Shown in pieces: positions 1 through 10,950 of a stretch of DNA of 64,000 bases. The notes under the pieces are model-generated. The model made no database searches. It saw only the letters and a program-made list of their open reading frames with translations, and was not told where the DNA came from. The number at the start of each line of letters is the position of its first letter. Within the stretch, counting starts at the first letter, position 1. Location of the stretch: assembly GCA_026874595.1 (NCBI GenBank), contig CM049321.1, positions 5,820,979 through 5,884,978 of the forward strand, read 5' to 3'. The DNA is from Sipunculus nudus. Taxonomy: Eukaryota; Annelida; Sipuncula; Golfingiida; Sipunculidae. The position numbers and the translations under genes are program-made.

Positions 1-677
1 ATTTCATGCGGCTACATAGCCCAAAAATAATGCACTCCTCAACTGCGTTTCTTCATCACTGGTGCAATGTGGAGTACATAAATTACCCAACCTATAAACT
101 ATGATTACTTTATACACAACTTTGCTATTCAACATATTTCTATTGATTTATGTTCAGTACATCTATTTGTATCTATGAAAACATTATTGTCTATTCTCAG
201 CACTATTCGGCACCCAGGAAGTGAAAACATACACATGATAGTACACAGACCTGATGCATTATGAAGGACTGCCGCTAAATGGAAAATGTCTACCGGGATG
301 TAAATGCTTAAATTTGCCCTGGACAAATAAATAAGTTATTGATGTTAAGCGAGTTTCATACTTTCCAGTATGGTAACTATTGATAACAGGCCTTTCAACA
401 GGGAAAGTAATTTAAACATTGGCATGTTATCACCATAGGAAATATTTGTATTCAATCTCCTTTCTAAAAGTAACAGCTATATAATCCCAATTAACCCTTT
501 TTAAGTGCCAAATGTATATTATGGTTTAATTGACAATAAGTTTTCTTATATCAATCTTCACATGGAGTTATGTATAGACTAGCCAATGGCGCCATCTATT
601 GGTCAGAATGTAAACTAATTAAAGTAATCACAATTGAGAACGTCCTGGTCTGGCATTGACAACTGTCATCATATATT

Positions 678-3600
678 AGACAGGTCCTTGACATGTAAAA
701 ACTGCCATTTTTCCGGTCAAGGTTATCTCAGTGAAATCTGGTAGTTCAAATTCAATATGGCCGCCAAAATGACTAAAATGTTATATTGAAGAATCCTATC
801 AGGAGAAATGCAGATTTTTTCCCACCTATTTGTGATGATAATAGGAAATGACCATGAACCGATTTGTTGGTCGCCCCAGCAGAACTCTATTGCAGTTAAA
901 TCAAATATGGCCGCCGGGAACATCACGCTTTTTGGAGAATAGCTATATCTCCTGTTCTGGCAGAGATATGACTATAAATTTGGTGTCTAGACCTAGGTTT
1001 TCAGGAGATAAATTTGCCATCAATATTGAAATTACGTCATCATGTCATGAGCGAAATTCGACGGCCGTCAACGGCGATGTCCGTAATCTGTTTATTGATA
1101 TTTCTTGTGATTTGCAACAGTAACAAAAAATTGACTTGCAACAGCAAAACCCAGAATAAGTGGCATAGACAGAAAGTGTTGAAGACATGCCTGGAGTCAA
1201 CAGAAGAAATAGATTTAGTTCGGTATCACTGTGTAAAGAGAATAGTGAAATGGGCTAACTGTAAATACATGCCCTTTCCACTGTGCAGAGACTTATTCAG
1301 GCTTTTGCTGCAGCAGGTCACAAATAATTATTTGGACGAGATATAGATTTTCAGGTTCATGAAAACTGTTCACCAACTTTTTCACAGTCTTTTATTCACT
1401 TCTTGTATCATGAAACACAGGGGTCCTTAACCAAGTTTATTGAGGAAAAAAACATGGCTGCCTTGTAAGGCCAAACAGTATTAGAGAGCCGGAAAGGCTC
1501 CATACAGATCATGGATTTTTTTCCTTATTCATTGATATCCAAGTCACTATAAACATCATCTCGGTCAGCGAATCCATGTCACTAACGTCTGGAGAAGTAT
1601 GAGGTGCTGATTCAATGTCACTCATTGTCGTAAATTTCATCAGCTCCGAGGAATCCGTAGTCACTGCGCTTTGTCGTTCATATTTGAGGCCTGCAGTGAT
1701 TTCCTGCCGAGGTAGAGGTTGTTCATCTCCTGTAATCCCATATGCATCTTTCTCATAATCGGGATGACCTGAAAATAAAATATGAATCTCAGACCGTTCA
1801 TTAAATCTTTAGTTTCATTGTCTTTTTTTTCTGTTACTTATCTCCCTTCGTTTTTCCCTTCTTTTACCCCTAGCTCTTGATCCTCCTCCTCTTGGCTTGT
1901 AAGTTGTATTTTTGCATTAACAAGGGGCAGTTCACTGCCAGTGTCTTCAGCTGCTTTTTTCTACGTTTGCATCATAATCGGCACAGCCAACGGGATAAAC
2001 TTTGTATAACTAATACGGACAGTTATGGCATTATTTTTGTGAGAAATGTCATGGTTAAGAAGCTGTGGAAACCTCTATCTGTAAATTCAGGATACTCAAT
2101 GATAGTTTTGAGACACTGGTACCATATTGATGTCTGCAAGTCACTGCTGTTCATATGCTCATTAGTGCCGTGTTCGTGGGGCAGGATGCTCATGCTTGAT
2201 TTCACTTTTTTCTCGTTGTACATTCTGATCTGAGTTTGCACGCGGGATTATATTTCGAGCCCTGGGTACATGCAAGTTTGGAAGAAATTCTTAGCTTTGG
2301 TGGTGTCCTGAATCGAATCATCTGACCTTCTATGTCAGAGAGGAGGTGGGACTTGCCCTGTTGCAGCATCTTCTTGATTGGCTTCTTCTTATCAATATCG
2401 TACGTGTATGAGGTGGTATCAGAACCAGTAATACTGTAGATCTCCAAAATGATCAGCTACTTTCCTTATGCTAATGTAGCGAAGATCTACCTTCATAAGC
2501 CAGTCATGTAATGGCTTGCAGGTGGAATAAGCATAGCACAGGAGGAACATGATGTCCGTGTCAGTGGCTCTGATTATCACTGGATTTTTGCACCACGAGG
2601 CATGTAACACTAGCCTTGTATCTGATTCTGTGTGGTTACATCATTCTAATTCCTGCATGCTTGCATTTGTCAGCAGCAAGGTTTTCTCTTCCGCTGTCAC
2701 TGTAGGAGGGGGTCTCAGGTTGGATCTGATGGCATCTGACTTGTAGTAATTTACCATAAATATGACAAATTCTGTTATGTCTTCATAATTGTGCAGAAAC
2801 ATGTCCAAGTCTTTGTAACTTGGCATAATTTGCTCAGGACTGGTGATGTAGATTCTTCGGCCAGCAGTAACCCGGCCAATTTGAATTAATTCCTTGGTTG
2901 TAGCTGTGCTGTAGGAATCAAATATTATTTCCAGAGCCAATTGCTTGTATTTACTATTAGACCGGCAGAACTCCAACAGGGCATCTGCACATTCCCCTAA
3001 ACCTGTTAAGAAGAGGGGGATAGTCTTGACAGCTGCCAATCCACCAATAAACCAAAGAAATTACTGAGTGCTGCTTTTAATCCTAGACGGAGATCTCTAT
3101 CTGGAGTGGCTAAAGCAAGCAGGACAACTGTAAGAAGGTAAGAATGTGCCTCTACGGGTGAGGTGACTTTGCCTACCAACAGGCCAAAAGATTGCCTAAT
3201 GAGAACATTCGCAGTTTTTAGCTCCATCTTTGATTTCTCCAGGCCCGTCTTAATTTTTAAGATTCACAATCTTCTCAAAGCAATTTTTCCCGTATTCTCA
3301 TGTGGCTTTCAGTCTGATGTCACGAAACTCACTGTACTGGTTTTTCTCCAGCTTCTGTTGATGGTAAAAGCCCTTTCATAATATCATGGCCAATTTCGAC
3401 ACCTGTTTTCATATGACGAGCTGGAGCACTGAAGAAGGGATAGAAGTTTCTATACAGCTGTACAACTAGTGTAGAAACCATGTTGTCATGATAACTTCGT
3501 GTGCTTATATTTATCTCTTTATGAATTGAAGACGTATGTCTTACCTTTCTTTTAGTGTAGCTTAAATCTTTGCCATCATATGGCTAGTCTTGATAAAAGT

Positions 3601-5118
3601 ATATGTTGTATGCTCACTGGTGCTGTATCCGCTCTACATCAAACCTCCTCTTACCTTTACATCACGGCTGACTGTGGTCTCCGTGTACATATCTCCGTAA
3701 ATGGTAGAAAATGGTTCCGCCGATAATGACCCTCCAAATCCATTCTGAACTAGGTCCTCCCACGCGTCCAGCCATCGATCTTCACATTTTGCAGGTTGGC
3801 ATGCTGTAATGTGAGGTGTCTTGCGTAATTAATGTGTCCGAAAGCAAAGCCCTTTGGCAGTAGAGCACGATCAGGTGCCATGCGAGTCTCCATAATTTTC
3901 TCCCAAACTGCCATAATGAGACAGAGGAAAACAGATACATTCCTGAGATACTCTACCGTCATTTTCGCTTGTGTGCCTTCAGACGTCTGTAGTGATGAAG
4001 ATATATCTTTGAATCTAGGCAGGCCCAGCAGAGATTGGAGATTTTCAGCACAAAGGTTGTACCTCAGTTTTTCAATCGCTTGTCTCGTATCCTGGTCAAG
4101 TTTGTTGCTAACTTCATCTGACTTGATTCGATGCCCGAGTAGTGCCTCATTGGACTGCTTGTGCAGGCGAATACTCGGTGCAAAATGACGACTTTGTAGT
4201 GCGGGGGCAACAGAGCCATCAGCAACTGCTCCACTGTCAACCCACCAATCACCGAATTGTGACAGGCGTACTACTTATACATGATCTAAAGGTCACCAGA
4301 ATTGTATAAAAATCACCATGAGCGGTATGATCTTATTATATTTCTTGACTGAGTCAGGATATTATCAACATCTTAATTATGATAGCCTCATCTGCGTGTG
4401 CAAAGATATAATCTAGTTCAAGGTTTTCTGCCACTTGAACTTTATGTTCCTGTACCATTTGATTACATTGTCCCCTGGTGGCAAAGGAGCAACATCTGGA
4501 AGATACTCAAGCTTGCATTTGGTGGTTCCTCCTTACTATCAGTGATGCGATGTATTGTGGGACTCAAAGTAGTTCCTAATGGTATTCATTAACCAGTAAA
4601 AAAGCCATTTCCCAACTTTGACTAACTGCTGAGATTTTCTCTCTGCTGCCTTCCTTGAAACTGTTACGTATGCAAGTGCTTTTTTTCTCCGATGAGAGAT
4701 TGGCCAAGAGATGGCATTATAAATGCACTGAAGGGGTCTGTGGCTATCAAACAGGCTGAACAATTAGTGTGCTTCCAAAGGCCCCTTTACTGCTTCTCTT
4801 TGTGATACCTTGCGACGGATAAGCTTCGCAAATGATTTTGTCAGATCACTTTCCTGGAGACCATGGCATTCAAATATAACTGCAGAATATGATAAGGGAT
4901 TTATATTGCTTGAATGTACCACAAGCCCTTTTCTAATCTTATGAAATTCGATAGTATTTCCGAATATCTCTGAAAGCCTCAACTTACTAATGGCCGTATT
5001 TGTGATGGGTGGGTCGATAGGACTATTCTCACTGCTAAGTTCTTTGATATTTTCCAACAGCTCGGTCAGAAGAAAGGATCTTTTGGTCCCTGACAACATT
5101 ACTCTGAATCAGATGGAA
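678..5118. mobile_element. Truncated copy of the same element (left ~4.4 kb)
   Basis: Same left terminal repeat (about 678-1030) and the same internal gene as the copy at 11628-17661. It is cut off at 5118, so the right terminal repeat and the gene's 5' part are missing. The break lies about 12 nt upstream of a plausible splice acceptor (minus-strand 'catctgattcag'). Confidence 0.75.
1520..5118 (-). pseudogene. Decayed element gene, copy 1 (multi-copy invertebrate family with DTD and TGSDT motifs)
   Basis: Broken open segments follow one another on the minus strand: 5099-4764, 4763-4539, 4252-4064, 3962-3750, 3227-3006, 3039-2641, 2610-2419, 2447-2202, 2241-2023, and a possible last exon from an acceptor near 1770. 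Recognisable pieces are FGHINYARHLTL, IIFDSYSTATTKEL, NHTESDTRLVLHA, VIIRATDTDIMFLL and SITGSDTTSYT. These match in order a family present in many copies in cnidarian and molluscan genomes (from general knowledge, no search run). The spaced acidic residues suggest a PIN/FEN-like nuclease fold, which is inference. Frameshifts and in-frame stops (e.g. TGA at 2643-2641) make it a pseudogene. The 5' part is missing beyond 5118. Confidence 0.72.
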
Positions 5119-5540
5119 GACGTATGGCACAGTATTTACTCGATAAGCGGTATCGATCCATTTCAAGCTAAATTAAGATATTGTACAATACTGATCCGTT
5201 GCGTATTATGTGAAAAAAAATTATACAACGATATCTATATACACTGTTTTGAGGAGAATCCGCAATAAATAATCCAAGTTCAACACTCTGGTAATCTGCT
5301 TAAAAGGGCTTGTCCATGGTCTAGTTTACCAGAAACTTCCTGTTGCTCAAAAATAACCTCTGGTAACACTAAAGCCCATCTCATTACTCTATTTTCATGC
5401 GTTGCTATTACACTTGAGAGGTTTGTGATCTGTTTGAATCTGCCACCTTAGCTTTAAGCAAGTTTTACGCATTGTCATGGACTTCCTTCCAATCATGTTT
5501 GGGAGTACTAATGCCCTGATATTGTGTGCAAATACGCCTA

Positions 5541-5655
5541 CGGGAAGAGATTCTGGCGTAGCAAAGTAATTAAGGCACCCGTCCGGAAATCGGAAGATTG
5601 CTGGTACGATTTCCACCGTCATTGAAATGACTTTTCTGTGTATACCATCTATATA
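5541..5655 (+). repeat. tRNA-derived SINE, copy 1
   Basis: Shares the order gggaag, tggcgtagc, aagt, ggcac, ccggaaat, ggaagat, B-box-like 'tggtacgatttcca', then 'gtgtataccatctata' with the copy at 5838. The B box is degraded compared with copy 2. Confidence 0.6.
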
Positions 5656-5837
5656 CAGTGAACCAGCATGGCTATTCATATATCTATATTTAATATATGC
5701 CGACACCATATACGGCCATTAGTTCTCCTTGTTGCATGCAAACTCGCCATGCCGACATATGTAGTTGTTAAGTCTTTGACGCCACTACCGTGACGTCACT
5801 TCGCTGGCTCTGACAAAATTGTGTATATACACAGATG

Positions 5838-5957
5838 GGAAGGGAATATGGCGTAGCCAAGTGGTTATGGCACACGACCGGAAATAGGAAGATCGTGGGT
5901 TCGATTCACACTTTCAGTGAACCGTAATTACCGTGTATACCTTTTCCATCTATATAT
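5838..5957 (+). repeat. tRNA-derived SINE, copy 2
   Basis: An A-box-like 'tggcgtagccaagtgg' and a good B box 'gggttcgattcac' (5897-5909) are spaced as in a tRNA. A tail ending in 'ccatctatata' follows. It is not a functional tRNA, since the acceptor stem does not pair. Confidence 0.7.
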
Positions 5958-6199
5958 GTGTATATATAAATATACTAAATATACATGGCGTATATATGTG
6001 TTTATATAAATAAATACATATTTATATATATATATTCGTCACATATTCACATATATAATATATATTATACATATAATCTATTTGTCAATATATCATATAT
6101 ATATGTTATCCATGAACATTATATATATATATATATGTTTATAAATATATATATATTTATATATGTCACTGGATCCCACATATATTATATATAACTCTT

Positions 6200-6260
<61 letters not shown>
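5940..6260. repeat. AT-rich region with (TA)n microsatellite
   Basis: Imperfect TA/TATG repeats followed by an uninterrupted TA run at about 6203-6258. The open frame through it is an artefact of the repeat. Confidence 0.95.
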
Positions 6261-6262
<2 letters not shown>

Positions 6263-8277
6263 ACTGACAGTATTAAGGGAACTACGTTCTTATGTACATT
6301 AATCGGTCCTCAATATGTGAAAACATGCCATTCTAATCTAGGCAATATTGTTGATTATGCAAATCAACCAATATTCAAAATGTTATCTGAAAAACTTGAA
6401 ATATAAGGATCAGCACATTTTGTCTTTTAAAATCTTTAGCGGTACCCCTAATGCAGCGTTTGTAGTACGTCTTCGAAAGAGGACACAGTGATGCGATTTG
6501 GTTTGTATACGCAAAGCTGTATATTTTATATTGGAATTAAGTAATGAAACCTGAAATAGTTGTATGTTATACTCACACACGGCAGGTTGATTTCGTACAG
6601 TTACAATATAACATTCTATAATTTTAGTTACATATGTACATATGTCAGTGCCTCTAAGTAACTTCTCTCCTCACAGTTCAGCAATCGCACAATGTACTTT
6701 AAAGTTGGTTTATCATTTACAATAAATATAAATCTTTATTTTAATCAGTGGTTAGTCTTTGTTCGTGTGTAAAGGTGAATGCAATGAAACCAGGACTGCC
6801 ACCGGATTGCCCTGACTAAGATTGGGTCATCTGGCTCAATGCACATCTTTACAGCTCCCCTGTGTATTGCCCCTGTGTTATCGCAAGGGGAACCCTTGCA
6901 GGTAATTACCACCTATTCTTTCGACCATTGCAGCTCTCGGGGTTGCTTGGGTCCCTGTGTAAGACACTGGGCACTCCTGATGAACATGGGCTTTGCAGTG
7001 ACTGTGTTAGACAAAAAAAAAAATGATTTGTTAAGTTTGATGAGTTTGTTATTACTTCGAGTCATAGGAATCATGTTGATTTTTGCTTTGATTGTCGTTT
7101 GATGTCCAGTGGAACCATGAAACGCAACAAGGCAGTCTTGATGCAGCAATTCAAATCGTTTGGGAAAAAAATTAAACAAAGCACTCTACAGGCAATGTTT
7201 ACAATGTTTACGGTTTTAAAAATATCTCCAGAACTTTCATAAACTAATGCCTCCCAAATGTCCGCTTCCTATGATCATTTAATTAAGAATACTAGTCTCA
7301 AAGGATGAAAAACAGTTTTGCATTGATATATTTTCATTCGACCATGCAGATATTATCATGGTAGTCCTTGGCTTATACCACATTTTGATCAATTTAAACA
7401 TGCTATGTCTTGCTCTAAAATGCAGAATGAAAAATGCAGATTTTCTACGGTAATGGCAATGAAAAAAGAACGTTATGTACACACATTATACTGGTATTTT
7501 AGTGGCAGTCATGCACATAAATGGCTGCTTATTTATTATTTATATGACAGTGCAGAAGTATGGTCTACCTTAGAGTCTTCCCAAAAATCTGTTTTTGGCA
7601 TGTATTTGTTTATCATAGCAGTACTGAATGGACGGCACTGGCCTTCTTGCCTTCCTCCAACCTATAAGGCCGGTTTCTATGCACGCTGATATGTCATCGC
7701 GCTAAAATAAGCAAGCAGAATAGCATGCTGAAAAGCTTTTTTTCATGAGCCCCTTTCTACTCACTGAATCCGAACCGCTGTCTAAATAATTAATTGGCTC
7801 TATTTTCTTGTTCATCAAAACTAACAGTACTCTTTGAATACATATCTAACGTACGTATCTCGTTCTGTGAGATTATTATTTTGAAAAAAATCTGATTATT
7901 ACAGCATAACATTCCATAAAGAAATATTAGCTACGTAATATTGATATCATTAGATCAAAGTGTAATTTTTTCGATTATTTATTTTTTTTTCAATTGGACC
8001 AACAAGCTCAGTAATTTCAGTAAGGATAATTAATGAAAAAAAAAAAACGAATGAAGATATGACCAATTAACAACTCCATTATATGCATATTTGCAAGTAA
8101 CAAAGAAGCAAGCGTCAGTAATTCTTTAATTATTTTAAATAAACATGTAGACATATATTTTTCCTGAGAGACTCATGTAATAAGGACACTCTTTGGCGAG
8201 GCAAATTATTAACTCAACTTTGTTTAGTACAACCAATAACATATATACAAAATGGATGCAAGTATCAGCAATATTTA

Positions 8278-8278
<1 letters not shown>

Positions 8279-8345
<67 letters not shown>
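8279..8345. repeat. (AT)n microsatellite
   Basis: Uninterrupted AT dinucleotides for about 66 bp. Confidence 0.97.
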
Positions 8346-8349
<4 letters not shown>

Positions 8350-8449
8350 ATGTACATTGTGTATTCATATACAATTTAAACTGTAAATATTTATATACAG
8401 AATATATTTATATACAGAATAAGGTCAGATATATAGATATTTATATAAA

Positions 8450-8800
8450 TAATGTTCTTTGCTTACATCCACTGAAAGAATGTGGTTATGGAGGACTGAC
8501 CTTACAATTTCCTGCTGATATGCTAGTTCTAGGTTCACTTCAGTAGAGGAACTACCACTCAGTCCCTTTTCACTGAGATCAGCTTCAGTTGTTGCGCACT
8601 TTTAATTGCCTCCGATAAATCTTTGATGCTACATTCATCTAGCACATCTTGTTGTGTTTCGCTTTCTGAATTATGAACACTGTCTGTTGGTTTGATGACC
8701 TCTTGTATCAAGCTTCTAGTTTTCAATCATCTATTTGCCAACCTCCGCACAGGGCCAAGATCTATTGCAGAAATGAAGGGCCCCAGCAATGGCTTGTTTA
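8450..8800 (-). pseudogene. Degraded coding remnant of unknown origin
   Basis: The minus strand reads with protein-like composition from about 8800 down to 8560, including SVHNSESETQQDVLDECSIK, with one in-frame TGA near 8730. After a frameshift near 8590 it continues (e.g. LSEKGLSGSSSTEVNLELAY) to about 8450. Low bias and acidic/polar content look like an old exon or transposon gene. No family is recognised. Confidence 0.4.
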
Positions 8801-10950
8801 CTCAGAACAGTACCTGAGCGGCCTTGACTGACATTGACCTACCTACTGTAAATCACTATCTCGGCCGAGCGGTCGTTATCCAGTCACCAAGCTATAAACA
8901 TTGACTTGTTATGGCGGTACCTTGTGCGTAGTAATACCGCATTTCCTTGAACAGACTCCCGGGCGTTTTTTCGACCCTGCTTTGACCCGTTGTCTAAACA
9001 AGGCATGACTCTATTTTAGGCCAACGTTCAATAACAAAAAATTATCAAGCTCATCAGACAAACTTAAAAAATAGAACACGCCGAAACAATGAAGGCGCAG
9101 GTCATTACCCAGGGAAACGGTTGAAACAGGGGTTGTGTTTATGAAATTTCTAAAAATATCATAGGCATATGGGCCACGCGCATCTCCACAATATCGCACC
9201 ATAATACGAATTAACGAGGAATCACAGCGAGAGATTGCAGTTGTCCACGAGAATCTGTCCGCGCGGCCCAGTACCCAGTTGTTTCATGTGACTATTCGAT
9301 TTACTTTACACTGCGTGCAGTTGGTAACATAGTTTCCCTCTGAACATGGGCTGCCTCTTCCATAAACACGAAAAACTGGTAACATTGTTTTCATCGAAAT
9401 ACAGGGGGAGGGTGTTTGGCACTGATAACGGCATAGCGTAATTATTGTTCATGACACTTTCTTCCCTTAAAATATTCAACTGATTCAGCTCGACACAGCG
9501 TATTCAAGCGTTTTTGACCTGGTATATACTGAACACGGGTAGCTCTTCTATTAACTGTGCACCGCTTGCTACTGGTAATTATTGGTCCCATCGAAATACA
9601 GGGGGTGGTACGTATAACGACCCTGCGTAATTCATTTTTATGGCAGTTTCCGCCTTACTTTAAACGGATTCAGCTTGACATAGCGTATTCAAGCATTTCC
9701 TACCTGATAAATACTGCTATGTGACATTCACTGCCGGGAATATTACTTAAAATATAGTTGTAGACAAGTGTAAATAGTATTTTGAACTCTAAAGATTTTC
9801 TAAGAAGCCAGGTTTTGGTAACAGCGGGGACGCACTTGAATGCGCTTCAAAATGAAAGCAAGGAGTCGAATTGGCTTGACAGTAGCTACTAACTTTCCCG
9901 CTTGACACTATGGTTTGGTGTCTTCATGCTACACAAGAAATAAGTCCCAAAAGTTATTTGATCAGTACTGTTAACCATCCGTGTGGTAGCCCGTCACCGT
10001 ACCAAATTGTACCGCGGTACTATTTTTACCTAGTTTGATAGGAGCGAAAGTGTTAGCTTTCTCACTGCTAACGCATTTGTGTAGCGTTTACTAGGATCGG
10101 TGGTGGAAACAAGCGTGTACGTAAAATGAATGAATGAATTAAACATATTATCAATACAACATAAACCGAAAATAATATACAACAATATATGTTCAATTTT
10201 ATCGCTACATGCGCCAATTAAAGTGAAAGAAAAAAATATACATCTGACTGCAAACATGGAAACTACCCTGACACCAGGCCTGTTAAAAAGACCGGCATTT
10301 ATTTAAGCCGGAGCTTATTTTTCTTTGACACGGTTTTGTCCATACGACTCAAAAAGGCAAGGGGCTATTTAAAGCAATGATGAATGATAGCTAAGATAAT
10401 CTAGATATACTTTTTTTTAAAGATTTTCCTATTAAAATATCGCATTTACTCTGATGAGATGATCGATATTTTATCTTATTTTAGCCTTCAGCTATTTTTT
10501 TTGCTGATAACATCGAAACACCCGCTCTCTTCGGCCTGAACCTTTGCCCTGTTCCAAAAACGGTGTCATCAAACAAAAGGGAGTGGGTGTCACATGTTTA
10601 AGATTTGGAGTTGAATGCACAAAGCGACATTACTTTCTGGTTCGTCTGATTAGAATTCCTTTCTCTGTGTGCACCCTTGTGAACCCAGGGACCCGTATAA
10701 CCGCTGTGTTAGGAGCGTGGTGAAAGTTCAGAAGCAGAATGCTTAATACACTTCACCAGTTCCTAGAAATATCTTTCCCTTCGTGATGCTCTTGGTTCTA
10801 AATCCTCTAGTCTACTGCTTGGATCTTCTTTGAGTTCTTTCTGAAATATGGTGTAGCAATATATCTCTGCTATATTGTGTTATTTCATAGATCAGTTTGG
10901 CTTAAAAAGTAAAAATAGAATGACGTGTCAGCCAAACGCAACCGAAAATG
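8800..10950. other. Non-coding stretch with a degenerate tandem repeat
   Basis: No gene is supported. Two diverged copies of a ~190-bp unit lie at about 9375-9715. The rest is unique AT-rich DNA up to the start of duplication copy A2. Confidence 0.6.
9375..9720. repeat. Degenerate tandem duplication, period ~185-197 bp
   Basis: 'catcgaaatacaggggg' recurs at 9392 and 9589. 'gcgtaatt' follows, and 'gattcagct...gaca.agcgtattcaagc' recurs at about 9482 and 9668. A shorter echo ('ggtaacatagttt') begins near 9320. Confidence 0.8.

Larger units (their letters stand above)
1..5118. repeat. Segmental duplication copy A1 (direct repeat of 10951-16069)
   Basis: Near-identical to 10951-16069 apart from scattered substitutions and 1-2 nt indels; 8 substitutions were counted in the first ~590 bp. 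Homology is already present at base 1, so the left end may lie outside the window. It ends abruptly after 'agatggaa' at 5118. The block includes the flank of a transposon-like element (1 to about 677) and the left part of that element (about 678 to 5118). It was therefore copied as genomic DNA and did not transpose independently. Confidence 0.95.
5119..8450. other. Non-coding stretch with SINE copies and microsatellite
   Basis: Between the duplicated blocks. It holds two tRNA-derived SINE copies (5541-5957) and an AT-rich stretch with a long TA run (5940-6260). Frames at 6839-7102 and 7405-7689 show no recognisable domain. The (AT)n run at 8279-8345 lies at its end. No gene could be supported. 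Confidence 0.6.

Noticed and set aside
848-1346. Plus-strand frames of 91 and 110 codons, repeated at 11798-12296
   Set aside because: They lie in the left terminal inverted repeat of the transposon-like element and overlap each other in different frames. They persist only because the region is duplicated.
3832-4188. Plus-strand frame of 118 codons (repeated at 14781-15137)
   Set aside because: Antisense shadow of the decayed element gene, whose recognisable motifs are on the minus strand.
5838-5925. Possible tRNA gene
   Set aside because: It has A- and B-box-like sequences, but the acceptor stem does not pair and a related copy lies nearby, so it is a SINE head.
8135-8546. Frames of 79 and 117 codons around the AT run
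   Set aside because: They code mostly for alternating Ile/Tyr from the (AT)n microsatellite.
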